Of a stretch of DNA of 64,000 nucleotides, positions 18,571 to 28,131 are shown piece after piece. Both the position numbers and the translations under genes were made by a program. The stretch lies in NCBI GenBank assembly GCA_023415205.1, contig JAEZLR010000033.1, forward strand, positions 1 to 64,000, in the 5' to 3' direction. Positions within the stretch are counted from its first letter, which is position 1. Every line of letters starts with the position of its first letter. Origin of the DNA: Bacillota bacterium (GTDB lineage: Bacteria > Bacillota > Clostridia > DSM-8532). Under the pieces are notes generated by a model. The model ran no database searches. It saw only the letters and a list, made by a program, of their open reading frames with translations, and was not told the origin of the DNA.

Positions 18571-18581
18571 TTGTAAATTCT

Positions 18582-18596
18582 TGCACGCGCGTTTAC
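18582..18596. promoter_or_regulatory. Putative LacI-type operator upstream of the permease operon
   Basis: TGCACGCGCGTTTAC. The 12-mer ACGCGCGTTTAC is identical to the operator at the LacI-cellobiose phosphorylase promoter (55894-55907 plus the next base). The left half-site is degenerate (TGC instead of TAA). A TTGTAAA...TTTACAA inverted repeat (18571-18598) surrounds it. It lies ~120 bases before the permease start; TTTAAA (18638) and TATGAT (18661) with 17-base spacing are possible promoter boxes downstream. Confidence 0.55.
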
Positions 18597-18713
18597 AAAA
18601 CAAAGCAATGAAAAAACCCATAGCGCAAACCACACCATTTAAACAAATTCAACAAAATTCTATGATAAATATGTACAAAACATCAAAGAGAAAAACATAA
18701 GGGTGTGGATGTT

Positions 18714-19634
18714 ATGAAACGAGGTCTGAAATCGCAAGTTCCCTTTTTCTTCATGCTCATGCCGGGTGTCGTTATTCTTCTGATTAATAATTATCTTCCT
18801 ATGTTCGGCGTGGTCATGGCTTTCCAACGTTACAGATTCAAGGATAACTTTATCACCAGTCTCCTAACCAGTGAATTTATCGGCTTAAAAAACTTCGAAT
18901 TTTTCTTTAAGACTCCCAATGCTTTTACCGTTACCCGTAACACAATCCTTTACAATCTGGCCTTCATCGCCCTGGATATTATTATTCCCGTTATGATGGC
19001 CATAGCCTTGAATGAGCTCAAAAACAAAATGGGGAGTAAGGTTTATCAGAGCATGATCTTCCTGCCTTACTTCCTGAGCTGGATTGTAGTAAGCTATCTT
19101 GGATACTCCTTCTTCAGCTTTGAAAGCGGATTTATTAACCGTAGTCTCCTTGGCCCCCTTGGGCTTGAACCTGTCAATTGGTATTTTGAACCCAAGTATT
19201 GGCCCTTCATACTGACCTTCTTCCATCTATGGAAGTACACCGGTTATAATATTGTGGTTTACCTTGCCTCCATTGCGGGCATTGACGGTGAATACTATGA
19301 AGCAGCCGTTATTGACGGTGCCTCCAAATGGCAATCCATACGTCATATCACCCTTCCTCTATTAAAGCCTGTTATGATCATACTCACCCTTCTGGCAGTC
19401 GGACGTATCTTTAATGCAGACTTTGGTTTGTTCTACAATGTCCCCAAGAACATGGGTACGCTGTATCCCACAACCGATGTTATCGATACCTACGTCTTCC
19501 GTGCCCTCCGTAACTCGAACAATATAGGCATGTCGTCGGCATCCGGTCTTTACCAGGCAGTGTTGGGTTGCATCACAGTCTTCTCTGCCAACCTAATCAC
19601 CCGGAAGATCGATCCAGACAAAGCACTATTTTAA
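18714..19634 (+). CDS. ABC sugar transporter permease, LplB type
   Basis: 306 residues, six predicted membrane segments, beginning with MLMPGVVILLINNYLPMFGV. The ABC-binding EAA loop reads EAAVIDGASKWQSI followed by TLPLLKP. It matches the LplB/CUT1 permease family, which usually imports oligosaccharides with an external ATPase such as MsmX. No ATPase gene is present in this locus, which is normal for that group. ATG at 18714 is chosen over GTG 18705 because AAGGG sits 10 bases before the ATG. The partner permease follows by 12 bases. Confidence 0.9.
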   Translation: MKRGLKSQVPFFFMLMPGVVILLINNYLPMFGVVMAFQRYRFKDNFITSLLTSEFIGLKNFEFFFKTPNAFTVTRNTILYNLAFIALDIIIPVMMAIALNELKNKMGSKVYQSMIFLPYFLSWIVVSYLGYSFFSFESGFINRSLLGPLGLEPVNWYFEPKYWPFILTFFHLWKYTGYNIVVYLASIAGIDGEYYEAAVIDGASKWQSIRHITLPLLKPVMIILTLLAVGRIFNADFGLFYNVPKNMGTLYPTTDVIDTYVFRALRNSNNIGMSSASGLYQAVLGCITVFSANLITRKIDPDKALF

Positions 19635-19646
19635 GGAGGGGTGGAC

Positions 19647-20555
19647 ATGAAAAGAAAGTATAGACTGGCTAATGAGATTTCCACGGGTTCAAACATCATT
19701 CTAAACCTTATGTTCATCATCATAACCATTATTTGTTTGTTCCCGATACTGTTGGTTGTTGCAATATCCTTTACCGAAGAAAAAGAAATTCTGATGAGTG
19801 GCTACAGTATTATTCCTAAGGTTTTTAGCATTAAGGCCTATGAATTTGTTATCAGTACAGGTGACGCCATTTTACGTTCCTATGGCATATCCATATTGGT
19901 CACGGTGCTGGGAACCCTTTTGAGCATGACAGTTATCACCTTATATGCCTATCCGTTGGCTCGAAGCTCTTTTAGGTTCAAACCCTTTTTCTCCTTCTTT
20001 GTATTCTTTACCATGATTTTCGGTGGCGGCTTGGTTCCTTGGTTTATGGTTTATTCCCAGCTTATCCGAATTCGAGACTCTATATGGATTATGATTGTAC
20101 CTTACTTAATTAATGGCTTTTACGTTATGATCATGAGAACCTTTATTAAAACCTCGGTACCCGAAGCCCTCATGGAGTCTGCAAAAATCGACGGAGCGGG
20201 TGAATTCAGAACCTTTTTCTCCATCGTACTGCCCTTGCTAAAGCCTGGATTGGCCACCATTGGACTCTTGAGCTGCTTGGGATATTGGAATGACTGGTAC
20301 TTGCCCCTGGTCTTTCTCACCAAAAGAGAGCTCTTCAACATCCAGTATACCATGTATCAAACCCTCTCTAATATTCAGTTCTTAACCAGCGGAAGCGCCA
20401 ATTTTGCGGAAGCCGGCAACCTTTTGTCAGATCTCCCCGGCGAAAGTGCCCGTATGGCCGTAGCAGTTATTTCTATTGGCCCCATCGTATTCGCCTATGG
20501 GTTCTTCCAGCAGTATTTTATCAAAGGTCTCACTATCGGTGCTGTTAAAGGCTGA
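19647..20555 (+). CDS. ABC sugar transporter permease, YtcP type
   Basis: 302 residues, six membrane segments. EAA loop: EALMESAKIDGAGEFRT followed by IVLPLLKPG. It matches the YtcP/CUT1 permease family and forms the heterodimer with the preceding permease. AAGGAGG lies 7 bases before the ATG at 19647; the GTG two codons upstream abuts the ribosome site. The substrate-binding protein gene follows after 49 bases. Confidence 0.9.
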   Translation: MKRKYRLANEISTGSNIILNLMFIIITIICLFPILLVVAISFTEEKEILMSGYSIIPKVFSIKAYEFVISTGDAILRSYGISILVTVLGTLLSMTVITLYAYPLARSSFRFKPFFSFFVFFTMIFGGGLVPWFMVYSQLIRIRDSIWIMIVPYLINGFYVMIMRTFIKTSVPEALMESAKIDGAGEFRTFFSIVLPLLKPGLATIGLLSCLGYWNDWYLPLVFLTKRELFNIQYTMYQTLSNIQFLTSGSANFAEAGNLLSDLPGESARMAVAVISIGPIVFAYGFFQQYFIKGLTIGAVKG

Positions 20556-20604
20556 TACCGGGTTAACCGGATCACAATAAAATTTATAAGGAGGAAAAAC
20601 ATCC

Positions 20605-22131
20605 ATGAAACTGAACAGAAATCTTTTCACCAAGGTCCTCGTTGTAGTTCTCTGCCTCGCATTTGTATTGGCAGGCTGCGGACAACAGGCAAAGCCCGTG
20701 GACTCTACAACACCTACTGCTTCACCCACTGACTCAACAAAACCCACTGAGTCTGCAACTCCTGTAGCTCTGGAAAATGTTACCCTTACCATGTACTGCG
20801 TAGGTGACAGCCAGGATATGACCTCTATCGAGAAAGGTGTTAATGAATATCTCAAGGATTCCCTCAACATTACTCTTGAGTACGAATGCTTCGGATGGGG
20901 CGATACCTACACTCCTAAAATCAACCCTATGTTAGCTGCCGGTGACCCTATTGATATCGTATTCACCTCTAACTGGGCTGCTAACTACAGAACCAATGCT
21001 ACCGCTGGTTACTTTACCGAACTTAACGACTACATCAAAAAGTATCCTGGCGTAGAGCAGGTTCTGGGAACCAGCTTCCTGAACGCTACCCAAATCAATG
21101 GCAAGAACTATGCCGTTCCTACCAACAAGGAACAAGCTCATAACTGGGGCTTCCTCTTGAAGAAGGATCTTGTTCAGAAGTTCGGTATTGACCTTACCAA
21201 GATTAAGTCTTTGACAGATCTTGAGCCTTACTTTGATAGAGTATTGGCTGAAGAAAAAGGTATCACTCCTCTTCTCTCCGTTCAGATGGATGGTCCTTAC
21301 CATCTGCTTGACTGGAACACCTTCAGTGATGATGACGTTCCCGGTGCTCTTTACAATGACAACCGTAATACCACCATCATCAACCAGTTCCTCGCTCCTG
21401 AATCCATCGCACTGTACAAGCAACAACGCGAGTACTACCAGAAGAAGTACCTCCATCCTGATGCTGCAACCCAGGATAACTTCAGTGCAGAAATGAGCAC
21501 TGGCAAGTACTTTGCATTCGTTGCTCCTATGAAGCCCGGTAAGGCAGTAGAAATGTCTGCTCAGACTGGCGTAGAGTGGGAAGAAGTATTCATCACTCCT
21601 ATCGTTATGACAAACCGTGAAACCGATGGCGCTATGCTTGCTATTCCCGTAGGTTCCAAGAACCCTGATAGAGCATTCCAGTTCATCGAAAAGCTCTACA
21701 CAGACGCAAAACTTAAGAACCTCTTGAACTTCGGTGTTGAAGGCGTTCACTATACCAAGGATGCTGCTGGCGTTATCACTCCTATCGAGACCTCTGGTTA
21801 CAAGACCTCCGGTGGTTGGAGATTCGGCGACAACTTCGCAGATTACCTGACCGTTGGCGAAGATCCTAACAAGGCTCAGCTCTGGAAGCAGTACAACGAA
21901 AGTGCAACTCCTCTGGTCAACCTCGGCTTCGTATTCGACGCCACTAACGTCGCAAATGAAGCTGCAGCTTGTAAAGACGTTGTACAGACCTACTATAAGC
22001 AATTGTTCACAGGTTCCGTTGACATCGATCCTACCGTTGCCAAGATGGAAGCTGATTTCAAGGCTGCCGGTGTTGATACTCTGATCGCAGAAATGCAGAA
22101 ACAGTTTGACGCTTGGTTGGCAAAGAAATAA
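20605..22131 (+). CDS. ABC sugar-binding lipoprotein, LplA type
   Basis: 508 residues. Lipoprotein signal with lipobox LAGCG (Cys about 24) and a Thr/Pro/Ser-rich linker, then a family 1 binding-protein domain of the long LplA type (TLTMYCVGDSQDM, WNAN-like segments such as SNWAANYRTNA, and GALYNDN). Codon choice is strongly biased (CTC, GAC, AAG, TTC favoured) compared with neighbours, as expected for an abundant protein. A good AAGGAGG site precedes it. It ends the permease operon and is closed by a strong terminator. Oligosaccharide specificity is not readable; the shared operator motif argues for cellobiose or cellodextrin. Confidence 0.9.
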   Translation: MKLNRNLFTKVLVVVLCLAFVLAGCGQQAKPVDSTTPTASPTDSTKPTESATPVALENVTLTMYCVGDSQDMTSIEKGVNEYLKDSLNITLEYECFGWGDTYTPKINPMLAAGDPIDIVFTSNWAANYRTNATAGYFTELNDYIKKYPGVEQVLGTSFLNATQINGKNYAVPTNKEQAHNWGFLLKKDLVQKFGIDLTKIKSLTDLEPYFDRVLAEEKGITPLLSVQMDGPYHLLDWNTFSDDDVPGALYNDNRNTTIINQFLAPESIALYKQQREYYQKKYLHPDAATQDNFSAEMSTGKYFAFVAPMKPGKAVEMSAQTGVEWEEVFITPIVMTNRETDGAMLAIPVGSKNPDRAFQFIEKLYTDAKLKNLLNFGVEGVHYTKDAAGVITPIETSGYKTSGGWRFGDNFADYLTVGEDPNKAQLWKQYNESATPLVNLGFVFDATNVANEAAACKDVVQTYYKQLFTGSVDIDPTVAKMEADFKAAGVDTLIAEMQKQFDAWLAKK

Positions 22132-22195
22132 TTATTCTAATGCGTTTCATGTATTCCAATAAACCTTTCTGATTTTATTTGAGTTCATTCTTTGC

Positions 22196-22229
22196 AGCTC
22201 CCGTAAGAGTATCTTACGGGAGCTTTTTA
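22196..22229 (+). terminator. Terminator of the sugar ABC operon
   Basis: AGCTCCCGTAAGA pairs perfectly with TCTTACGGGAGCT around loop GTA, followed by TTTTT. Confidence 0.95.
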
Positions 22230-22268
22230 AGCAGGGGGGGTATCCGTTGAGAAGGGTAACTCCAAGCC

Positions 22269-23072
22269 TCAGAAAAGGAGGCTAATACTTAAGGCCATCA
22301 AGGCCATGCCCAGCATTAAGCCAAGGATGGAAAGATGATGTTCCCCGTATTCTCTGGCAGTGGGTAAAAGCTCATCAAGAGAGATATAGACCATGATCCC
22401 GGCTACCATACCGAAGATGATGCCTGATAGGGTGTCCGTCATAAGGGGGCCGAGAATCAACAGGGTGATAATTGCGCCCAAGGGCTCGGACAAGCCTGAA
22501 AGAAGAGAGATAAGAAAGGCTTTGGTTTTATTTTTTGTAGCATAATAGAGAGGTACGGATATGGCGATGCCCTCCGGAATGTTATGGATGGCAATGGCCA
22601 GAGCGATGGAAAAGCCAAGGGTTGGGTTTTTTACACTAGAAACGAAGGTGGCCATACCTTCGGGGAAGTTATGGATGGTAACAGCCAGCGCTGTTACTAA
22701 TCCGGTTTTAAACAGTTTGCTTTTGGGACTATTCCTATGAGCTTCTTCTATTTTGTGGGTACGGTGAGGCTGATCGGGCTCAGGCACAAATTGGTTGATA
22801 AAGGCCATCAACGTTATTCCTAAAAAAAAGGCCAGGGCTGTGAGTATTTTGGCATTATGCTCACCGTGTGTCCTCATCAGACTCTCCTGAGCCTCCTGAT
22901 AGATCTCTATAAAGGAGATATAGATCATGATGCCCGCCGAAAAGCCAAGAATAACAGAAAGCAGCTTAGTATTTGTCTTTTTGAAAAATATGACCATTAA
23001 ACCACCAATGCCTGTGGAAATACCGGCAAGCAGTGACAGTAGGATGGCGTAGGATACCGGATTGGATGTCAT
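22269..23072 (-). CDS. ZIP family metal transporter
   Basis: 267 residues, eight predicted membrane segments, with the ZIP signature motifs HNFPEGMATFV and HNIPEGIAISVPLYY, whose His, Asn and Glu form the binuclear metal site. A cytoplasmic loop rich in His and charged residues (HRTHKIEEAHR) lies between segments 3 and 4. It belongs to the GufA/ZupT group and probably imports zinc or another divalent metal. It stands alone on the minus strand, divergent from the lipoprotein gene at 23285. Confidence 0.92.
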   Translation of the reverse strand: MTSNPVSYAILLSLLAGISTGIGGLMVIFFKKTNTKLLSVILGFSAGIMIYISFIEIYQEAQESLMRTHGEHNAKILTALAFFLGITLMAFINQFVPEPDQPHRTHKIEEAHRNSPKSKLFKTGLVTALAVTIHNFPEGMATFVSSVKNPTLGFSIALAIAIHNIPEGIAISVPLYYATKNKTKAFLISLLSGLSEPLGAIITLLILGPLMTDTLSGIIFGMVAGIMVYISLDELLPTAREYGEHHLSILGLMLGMALMALSISLLF

Positions 23073-23284
23073 AGGCTAACCAATTCCTGCTAATGTCCTA
23101 CTTATGTTTATGACGAATTCCTCTCTTGCATGTGATACTAACATGGAATAATATTATTAAAAGATTCAATGAAATGAAAATGAGTATCCCAATAGAGCAT
23201 TGTTATGTGAGTGTCTCTTTAGGGTATGATGTTGTATATATTTGCCGATAACCCAGAAAACTTCCAAAAGGGTGGTTATAGATC

Positions 23285-24622
23285 ATGTCGAAGCATATTA
23301 AACGTGTTGTAGTACTTCTTTTACTTTTAGGGCTCATAGCCTTTTCTTCCTGTTCCTTGAAGCCAAATAAGGGAGGGGATAACACCGACACCCTTCCCTC
23401 TGAAGACGAGTGGGAGAATTTTGACACCCCTACTGCGCCCCCACAGACCAATGAGCCTACCCCCAGCCCAACCCCCACACCCTCGGTTGAGACCCCTGAG
23501 AGCCAGGTTATCCAGGTTAGTGCTGAGGATTCCGTTGGCCCACCCATAAAGCTGTCCGATCTTGATCAATTGGGGTTCAATCCACGTTTAATGGAGATGA
23601 TTGACGAATCGTCTCCCCACGGTATTGAGGACTACATTAACGGGGTTGTTCCCACCAATAATGCCTATATTCTTAATGAAAGGTTTACTGATGAAATCAT
23701 AGGGGGGCTGTCTCTGGGAGATAGCTTTGAGAAAGTAAGAATGGTTTTGGGCAATCCGGGATGGGAGACCGATGATATCCTGCTTTTCAGAACTCAGAAT
23801 TATTATTTGCTCTTTCAAGGTAATCAAAGGGCTGATTATGCGGTAGTGATGAAGGCTCCCGTTAACGAGTATCCCCCTGATATCCTCAAAATTATTCTAG
23901 AGGCTTTGAATGGAGAGGAGTATCTTTCCTTGGAGGAATCTCTTTTAAAGATTGATTTGAAGGATGGCTTTTTTGAAGAATGGGGCTTTATCCATGGGGG
24001 AGGGTATTATTACTCAACTAAAAATGGGATTAATCTCATTGATTTTGATGAGAAATATATTGAAGTCTACAACAACTATGAGGGTGATCTCTACCAATAC
24101 GCCCTGCCCGATCCCCGATTTGAGGTGAGGTTTATTGACCGGGATATGGTCATCGACTATATGCTAAACGAATTTAACCGCTATCTTGAGGTTGAGGAGC
24201 TCTTCCAGAATGATGGCGTTGTTTCTCCGGACGGTAAGCTATGCGCTGTCTATGAATGGCTTTATAGCATGAACCATCACTTTATTGTCAGGACTTTGGA
24301 TCATTCTATTCAGGACAGATATATCTATGTTTCTTCCGAATCAACCTTCCAATGGCTTACTAACAATCACCTTGTGTATATTGATCCCTACAATCAGATT
24401 CCCTATGCCATTGATGTTAATTTTTCAGATCCTGGGGCCATCAACATCCTTTATGAAGCAGGGATCATTAACGAACGGGATGTGGATCCCGGAAAATATG
24501 AATATGAGCTTATTGAGGCCAATACCCAGTCAGTGATCCTTAAGGACAGACTTAATGATCAAACGGTTACGGTACAGTTTTCAGAGGATAAGAAGGGGAG
24601 TATCTCTTTTACAGCACAGTGA
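23285..24622 (+). CDS. Lipoprotein of unknown function
   Basis: 445 residues. Lipoprotein signal with lipobox FSSCS (Cys about 22), then an acidic and Pro/Thr-rich linker (about 30-80, PTPSPTPTPS), then a ~360-residue domain I do not recognise. Segment GLSLGDSFEKVRMVLGNPGWE resembles the small repeats of BamE/SmpA-like or KWG-type extracellular domains, without a firm match. It should face outward. A weak AGGGTGG site precedes the start. It is monocistronic. Confidence 0.75.
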   Translation: MSKHIKRVVVLLLLLGLIAFSSCSLKPNKGGDNTDTLPSEDEWENFDTPTAPPQTNEPTPSPTPTPSVETPESQVIQVSAEDSVGPPIKLSDLDQLGFNPRLMEMIDESSPHGIEDYINGVVPTNNAYILNERFTDEIIGGLSLGDSFEKVRMVLGNPGWETDDILLFRTQNYYLLFQGNQRADYAVVMKAPVNEYPPDILKIILEALNGEEYLSLEESLLKIDLKDGFFEEWGFIHGGGYYYSTKNGINLIDFDEKYIEVYNNYEGDLYQYALPDPRFEVRFIDRDMVIDYMLNEFNRYLEVEELFQNDGVVSPDGKLCAVYEWLYSMNHHFIVRTLDHSIQDRYIYVSSESTFQWLTNNHLVYIDPYNQIPYAIDVNFSDPGAINILYEAGIINERDVDPGKYEYELIEANTQSVILKDRLNDQTVTVQFSEDKKGSISFTAQ

Positions 24623-24688
24623 ATTTCCGTCCTATAAAAATACCAAAAGACAGGCCTTGGATTTGAGAGCAGGATTCCAGGGCTTTCT

Positions 24689-24865
24689 TTATTCCCGAGC
24701 CCAAATCACCGTCATGATGTCCGTGCGATCCCACCAAAAGCTTTTTGCGCTAGCTTGTGGGTACAGTTCCACCTTCTGAGGGTATTTTTCGCCATCAGTG
24801 AGGGAAGTCCACATGCTCGGTAAAGCAAACTGCTCTGTCTCCCTTAAGTATGGCATCCTATACAT
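24689..24865 (-). CDS. Possible small protein, 58 residues
   Basis: In the 407-base gap before lepA, the minus strand has an ATG at 24865 with GGAGG 3 bases upstream and an open frame of 58 residues. It is rich in Trp, Tyr and Met (MYRMPYLRETEQF at the start, FWWDRTDIMTVIW near the end). The composition looks protein-like but no family is recognised and the ribosome spacing is short. It could equally be a relic of a longer gene. Confidence 0.3.
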   Translation of the reverse strand: MYRMPYLRETEQFALPSMWTSLTDGEKYPQKVELYPQASAKSFWWDRTDIMTVIWARE

Positions 24866-24944
24866 GGTCCTCCATCCTGCAGGTGCTCCTATTTGCAAGG
24901 GTCGACCTTAATTTTCGGATGGGGCAGGCACCTGTAATTGTTGA

Positions 24945-24973
24945 TTGTGCGTCACCACGGCCTATGGTATAAT
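24945..24973 (+). promoter_or_regulatory. Likely promoter of lepA
   Basis: TTGTGC (24945-24950), 17 bases, TATAAT (24968-24973), 56 bases before the lepA ATG. Confidence 0.5.
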
Positions 24974-25029
24974 TACTCTCTGATTAGGCAATTTAATTAA
25001 AAAACTGGAACTATTGAGGTTTTTCAAAT

Positions 25030-26841
25030 ATGGGGAATGAGAGACAACAAAAAATACGAAATTTCAGTATCATCGCACACATTGATCATGGGAAGTCCAC
25101 TCTTGCTGACAGGCTTCTGGAGAAAACCGGTGCACTCACCGAGCGGGAGATGGACGAGCAGGTTCTTGACAATATGGATCTGGAGAGGGAGCGGGGCATT
25201 ACCATAAAGGCTCAGGCTGTGAGAATGGTCTATAAAGCCAAAAATGATGAAGAATATATCTTCAATCTCATAGATACACCGGGACATGTGGACTTTAATT
25301 ATGAGGTCTCTCGCAGTATCGCGGCCTGTGAAGGAGCGGTTCTTGTAGTGGATGCCTCCCAGGGAATTGAGGCGCAAACCCTGGCCAATGTCTATCTAGC
25401 CTTGGAGCATAATCTGGAGATCATGCCTGTCATCAACAAGATTGATTTACCCAGTGCAAGGCCGGAGGAGATTATCAAAGAGATAGAGGATATCATTGGG
25501 CTTGAGGCAAAGGATGCTCCGCAGGTGTCTGCAAAGAACGGCCTCAATATTGAATCGGTGCTGGAAAAAATTATTGATGTGATTCCTCCTCCCAAGGGGG
25601 ATGAGAATGCTCCCCTACGGGCCCTTATTTTTGATTCCTATTATGATCCCTATAAGGGTGTGGTTGCCTATGTCCGACTTATGGAAGGCAGTGTCAGGCT
25701 GGGACAGACCGTGCGCATGATGCATACGGGAAAAGACTTTACCTTGACGGAGCTGGGCTATTTACGTCCAGGGGGGCTAATTCAAAATGACTGCCTTCTT
25801 GCAGGAGAGGTTGGCTTTATCTGCGGTAGTATTAAAAATGTACGGGACTGTCGGGTAGGGGACACTATTACTCTGGCGGACCGTCCAGCCCATGAGCCTC
25901 TGCCTGGATATAAAAAAGCGATACCCATGGTCTTCTGTGGTATTTATCCGGCTGATGGCTCAAAATACGGTGATCTTAGAGATTCTCTCGAAAAGCTCCA
26001 GCTCAATGATGCCGCGCTCCTGTTTGAGCCTGAGACCTCTATTGCGTTGGGCTTTGGCTTCCGATGTGGTTTTCTCGGATTACTGCATATGGAGATTATT
26101 CAGGAGAGGTTGGAGCGGGAGTATAATTTGGACTTGATTACCACCGCTCCCAGTGTTATCTATAAGATTACAAAGACCAATGGCGAGATCATGGAACTGG
26201 ATAACCCCACCAATATGCCGGACTCAACAGAGATTGAGCGTATGGAGGAGCCCATCGTGAAGGCAACCATTATGTCGCCCACCGAGTATGTGGGGAATAT
26301 CATGGATCTGTGTCAGGAGCGAAGGGGAAATTACGAGGGCATGGAATACCTGGAGGCAACACGTGTGATTCTCCACTATGAAATGCCTCTTAACGAGATT
26401 ATCTACGATTTCTTTGATGCTTTGAAATCTCGAACCAAGGGTTATGCCTCCTTGGATTATGAGCTAAAGGGCTATAAGGAATCCAATCTGGTCAAGCTTG
26501 ATATCAAAATGAACAATGAGATTGTCGATGCCCTGTCCTTTATTGTTCACAGTGATAAGGCTTATTCACGAGGACGCCGAATGGCTGAAAAGCTCAAGGA
26601 TACTATCCCAAGACAGATGTTTGAGATTCCGATACAGGCCTGCATCGGGAATAAAATTATTGCCAGAGAGACGGTAAAAGCGTTCAGAAAGGACGTATTA
26701 GCCAAGTGCTACGGCGGTGATATCAGTCGAAAGAGAAAGCTGTTGGAAAAGCAGAAGGAAGGCAAGAAGCGCATGCGCCAGGTAGGGAATGTAGAAGTTC
26801 CTCAGGAAGCCTTCATGAGTGTTTTAAAGCTGGATACTTAA
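25030..26841 (+). CDS. lepA: Elongation factor 4 (LepA), ribosome back-translocase GTPase
   Basis: 603 residues, full length. GTPase motifs: [13 protein letters not shown] (G1), RERGITI (G2), DTPGHVDF (G3), NKIDLP (G4). The LepA-specific C-terminal domain ends with [19 protein letters not shown] and the usual FMSVLKL. It acts on stalled ribosomes in the cytoplasm. The lepA-hemW-hrcA-grpE-dnaK order is common in Bacillota. Confidence 0.98.
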   Translation: MGNERQQKIRNFSIIAHIDHGKSTLADRLLEKTGALTEREMDEQVLDNMDLERERGITIKAQAVRMVYKAKNDEEYIFNLIDTPGHVDFNYEVSRSIAACEGAVLVVDASQGIEAQTLANVYLALEHNLEIMPVINKIDLPSARPEEIIKEIEDIIGLEAKDAPQVSAKNGLNIESVLEKIIDVIPPPKGDENAPLRALIFDSYYDPYKGVVAYVRLMEGSVRLGQTVRMMHTGKDFTLTELGYLRPGGLIQNDCLLAGEVGFICGSIKNVRDCRVGDTITLADRPAHEPLPGYKKAIPMVFCGIYPADGSKYGDLRDSLEKLQLNDAALLFEPETSIALGFGFRCGFLGLLHMEIIQERLEREYNLDLITTAPSVIYKITKTNGEIMELDNPTNMPDSTEIERMEEPIVKATIMSPTEYVGNIMDLCQERRGNYEGMEYLEATRVILHYEMPLNEIIYDFFDALKSRTKGYASLDYELKGYKESNLVKLDIKMNNEIVDALSFIVHSDKAYSRGRRMAEKLKDTIPRQMFEIPIQACIGNKIIARETVKAFRKDVLAKCYGGDISRKRKLLEKQKEGKKRMRQVGNVEVPQEAFMSVLKLDT

Positions 26842-26848
26842 GCATACT

Positions 26849-26884
26849 GAACGCTTGGCCCTTAACGGTCGAGCGTTCTTGTGT
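26849..26884 (+). terminator. Hairpin between lepA and hemW
   Basis: GAACGCT (26849-26855) pairs with AGCGTTC (26872-26878), extended inward by further pairs, followed by TTGTGTTATTT. Probably a terminator or attenuator reducing read-through to hemW. Confidence 0.55.
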
Positions 26885-26940
26885 TATTTAGGGCAAGAAA
26901 AACGGGGGATAACCCTGGGACTTTGAAAAGGAATGATGTT

Positions 26941-28086
26941 ATGGAACACACGCGCAAAGCCTTGGGGCTATATATCCATATACCCTTCTGCCAAAGAAAA
27001 TGTCATTATTGTGATTTTCCGTCCTATGCAGGGATGGAGGACTATTGGGAGGCCTATATTGAGTCGGTTCTAAAGGAACTTTCCAATAAAGCGGAGGCAT
27101 TTTCCTCCGCAGACATCAAGACCCTTTTCATTGGGGGAGGAACCCCCACGCTTCTTCCGTATCACCATATTGAGAGAATTATGGAGGCGGTACATTCCCA
27201 ATACCATGTTCTTCCTGAGTGTGAGGCCACTATTGAATCCAATCCGGGCACCCTTTCAGATCAAAAGCTCAAGGCCTACAGGAGTTCCGGCTTGAATCGT
27301 ATCAGCCTTGGGCTTCAAGCCTGCCAGCGTCATCTACTTACCAAACTGGGCAGGATTCATACCCTTGAGGATTTTCTCCTGGCGGTGGAGTTGGCCCAAA
27401 AAAATGGATTTGAGAATATGAATGCCGACCTGATCTTTGGCATTCCAGGCCAAAGCTTGAAGGACTGGCAGGAAACCTTAAGCCAGGTGATTGCCCTCAA
27501 CCTTACCCACCTATCCTGCTATAGCCTGAAAATAGAGGAGGGCACTGTTTTTGGGGACATGAAAGATAAGGGAAGCCTCCATGAAGTGGAAGAGGAACTG
27601 GATAGGGAGATGTACCATTTTGCTATTGAGCACTTAACCCAGGCTGGCTATGAACATTATGAAATATCAAACTTTGCGAAACCTCATTACTCTTGCCAAC
27701 ATAATATAAACTATTGGGAATGTGGCGAGTATATCGGCATCGGAGCTGGGGCCCATTCCTTTTATGAGAATAGAAGATACGCCAATACATCGGATGTAAG
27801 GTGCTTTATAAAGGGGATCCAAACAGAAGCGCCCCTGTTGGAGGAGGATAACATCATCACCTTAGAGGGAAAGCTCTCGGAAAGAATCATTTTAGGCCTC
27901 CGTATGAACCGTGGAATCGATCTTTATCAACTATCCTGCGAATTTGATATGGACTTGGAAGTAAAATACCGGAAAAAAATAGAAAGACTCTTGATGTGGA
28001 ATCTTGTTGAATATTGTGGTGCTGTGTTAAAATTAACAAAAAGAGGTATGGATCTGGCGAATTCAGTTTTTATTGAGTTTCTTTAG
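26941..28086 (+). CDS. hemW: Radical SAM heme chaperone HemW
   Basis: 381 residues. Radical SAM cluster motif PFCQRKCHYCDF (CxxxCxxC), then FIGGGTPTLL, ESNPGT, GLQACQ and the HemW C-terminal domain. The family was long annotated as oxygen-independent coproporphyrinogen III oxidase, but members with this single motif act in heme transfer. ATG at 26941 has AAAAGGA 8 bases upstream and gives the usual N-terminus; an upstream GTG at 26881 is rejected. Confidence 0.92.
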   Translation: MEHTRKALGLYIHIPFCQRKCHYCDFPSYAGMEDYWEAYIESVLKELSNKAEAFSSADIKTLFIGGGTPTLLPYHHIERIMEAVHSQYHVLPECEATIESNPGTLSDQKLKAYRSSGLNRISLGLQACQRHLLTKLGRIHTLEDFLLAVELAQKNGFENMNADLIFGIPGQSLKDWQETLSQVIALNLTHLSCYSLKIEEGTVFGDMKDKGSLHEVEEELDREMYHFAIEHLTQAGYEHYEISNFAKPHYSCQHNINYWECGEYIGIGAGAHSFYENRRYANTSDVRCFIKGIQTEAPLLEEDNIITLEGKLSERIILGLRMNRGIDLYQLSCEFDMDLEVKYRKKIERLLMWNLVEYCGAVLKLTKRGMDLANSVFIEFL

Positions 28087-28131
28087 TTTAAGAATGCTAT
28101 GATTAAGATAGATTGCGGGAGGCATCATAAA

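Noticed and set aside
20932..22002. 356-codon open frame on the minus strand opposite the LplA-type binding protein gene
   Set aside because: It is explained by the strong codon bias of the plus-strand gene, whose signal peptide, ribosome site and terminator are clear.
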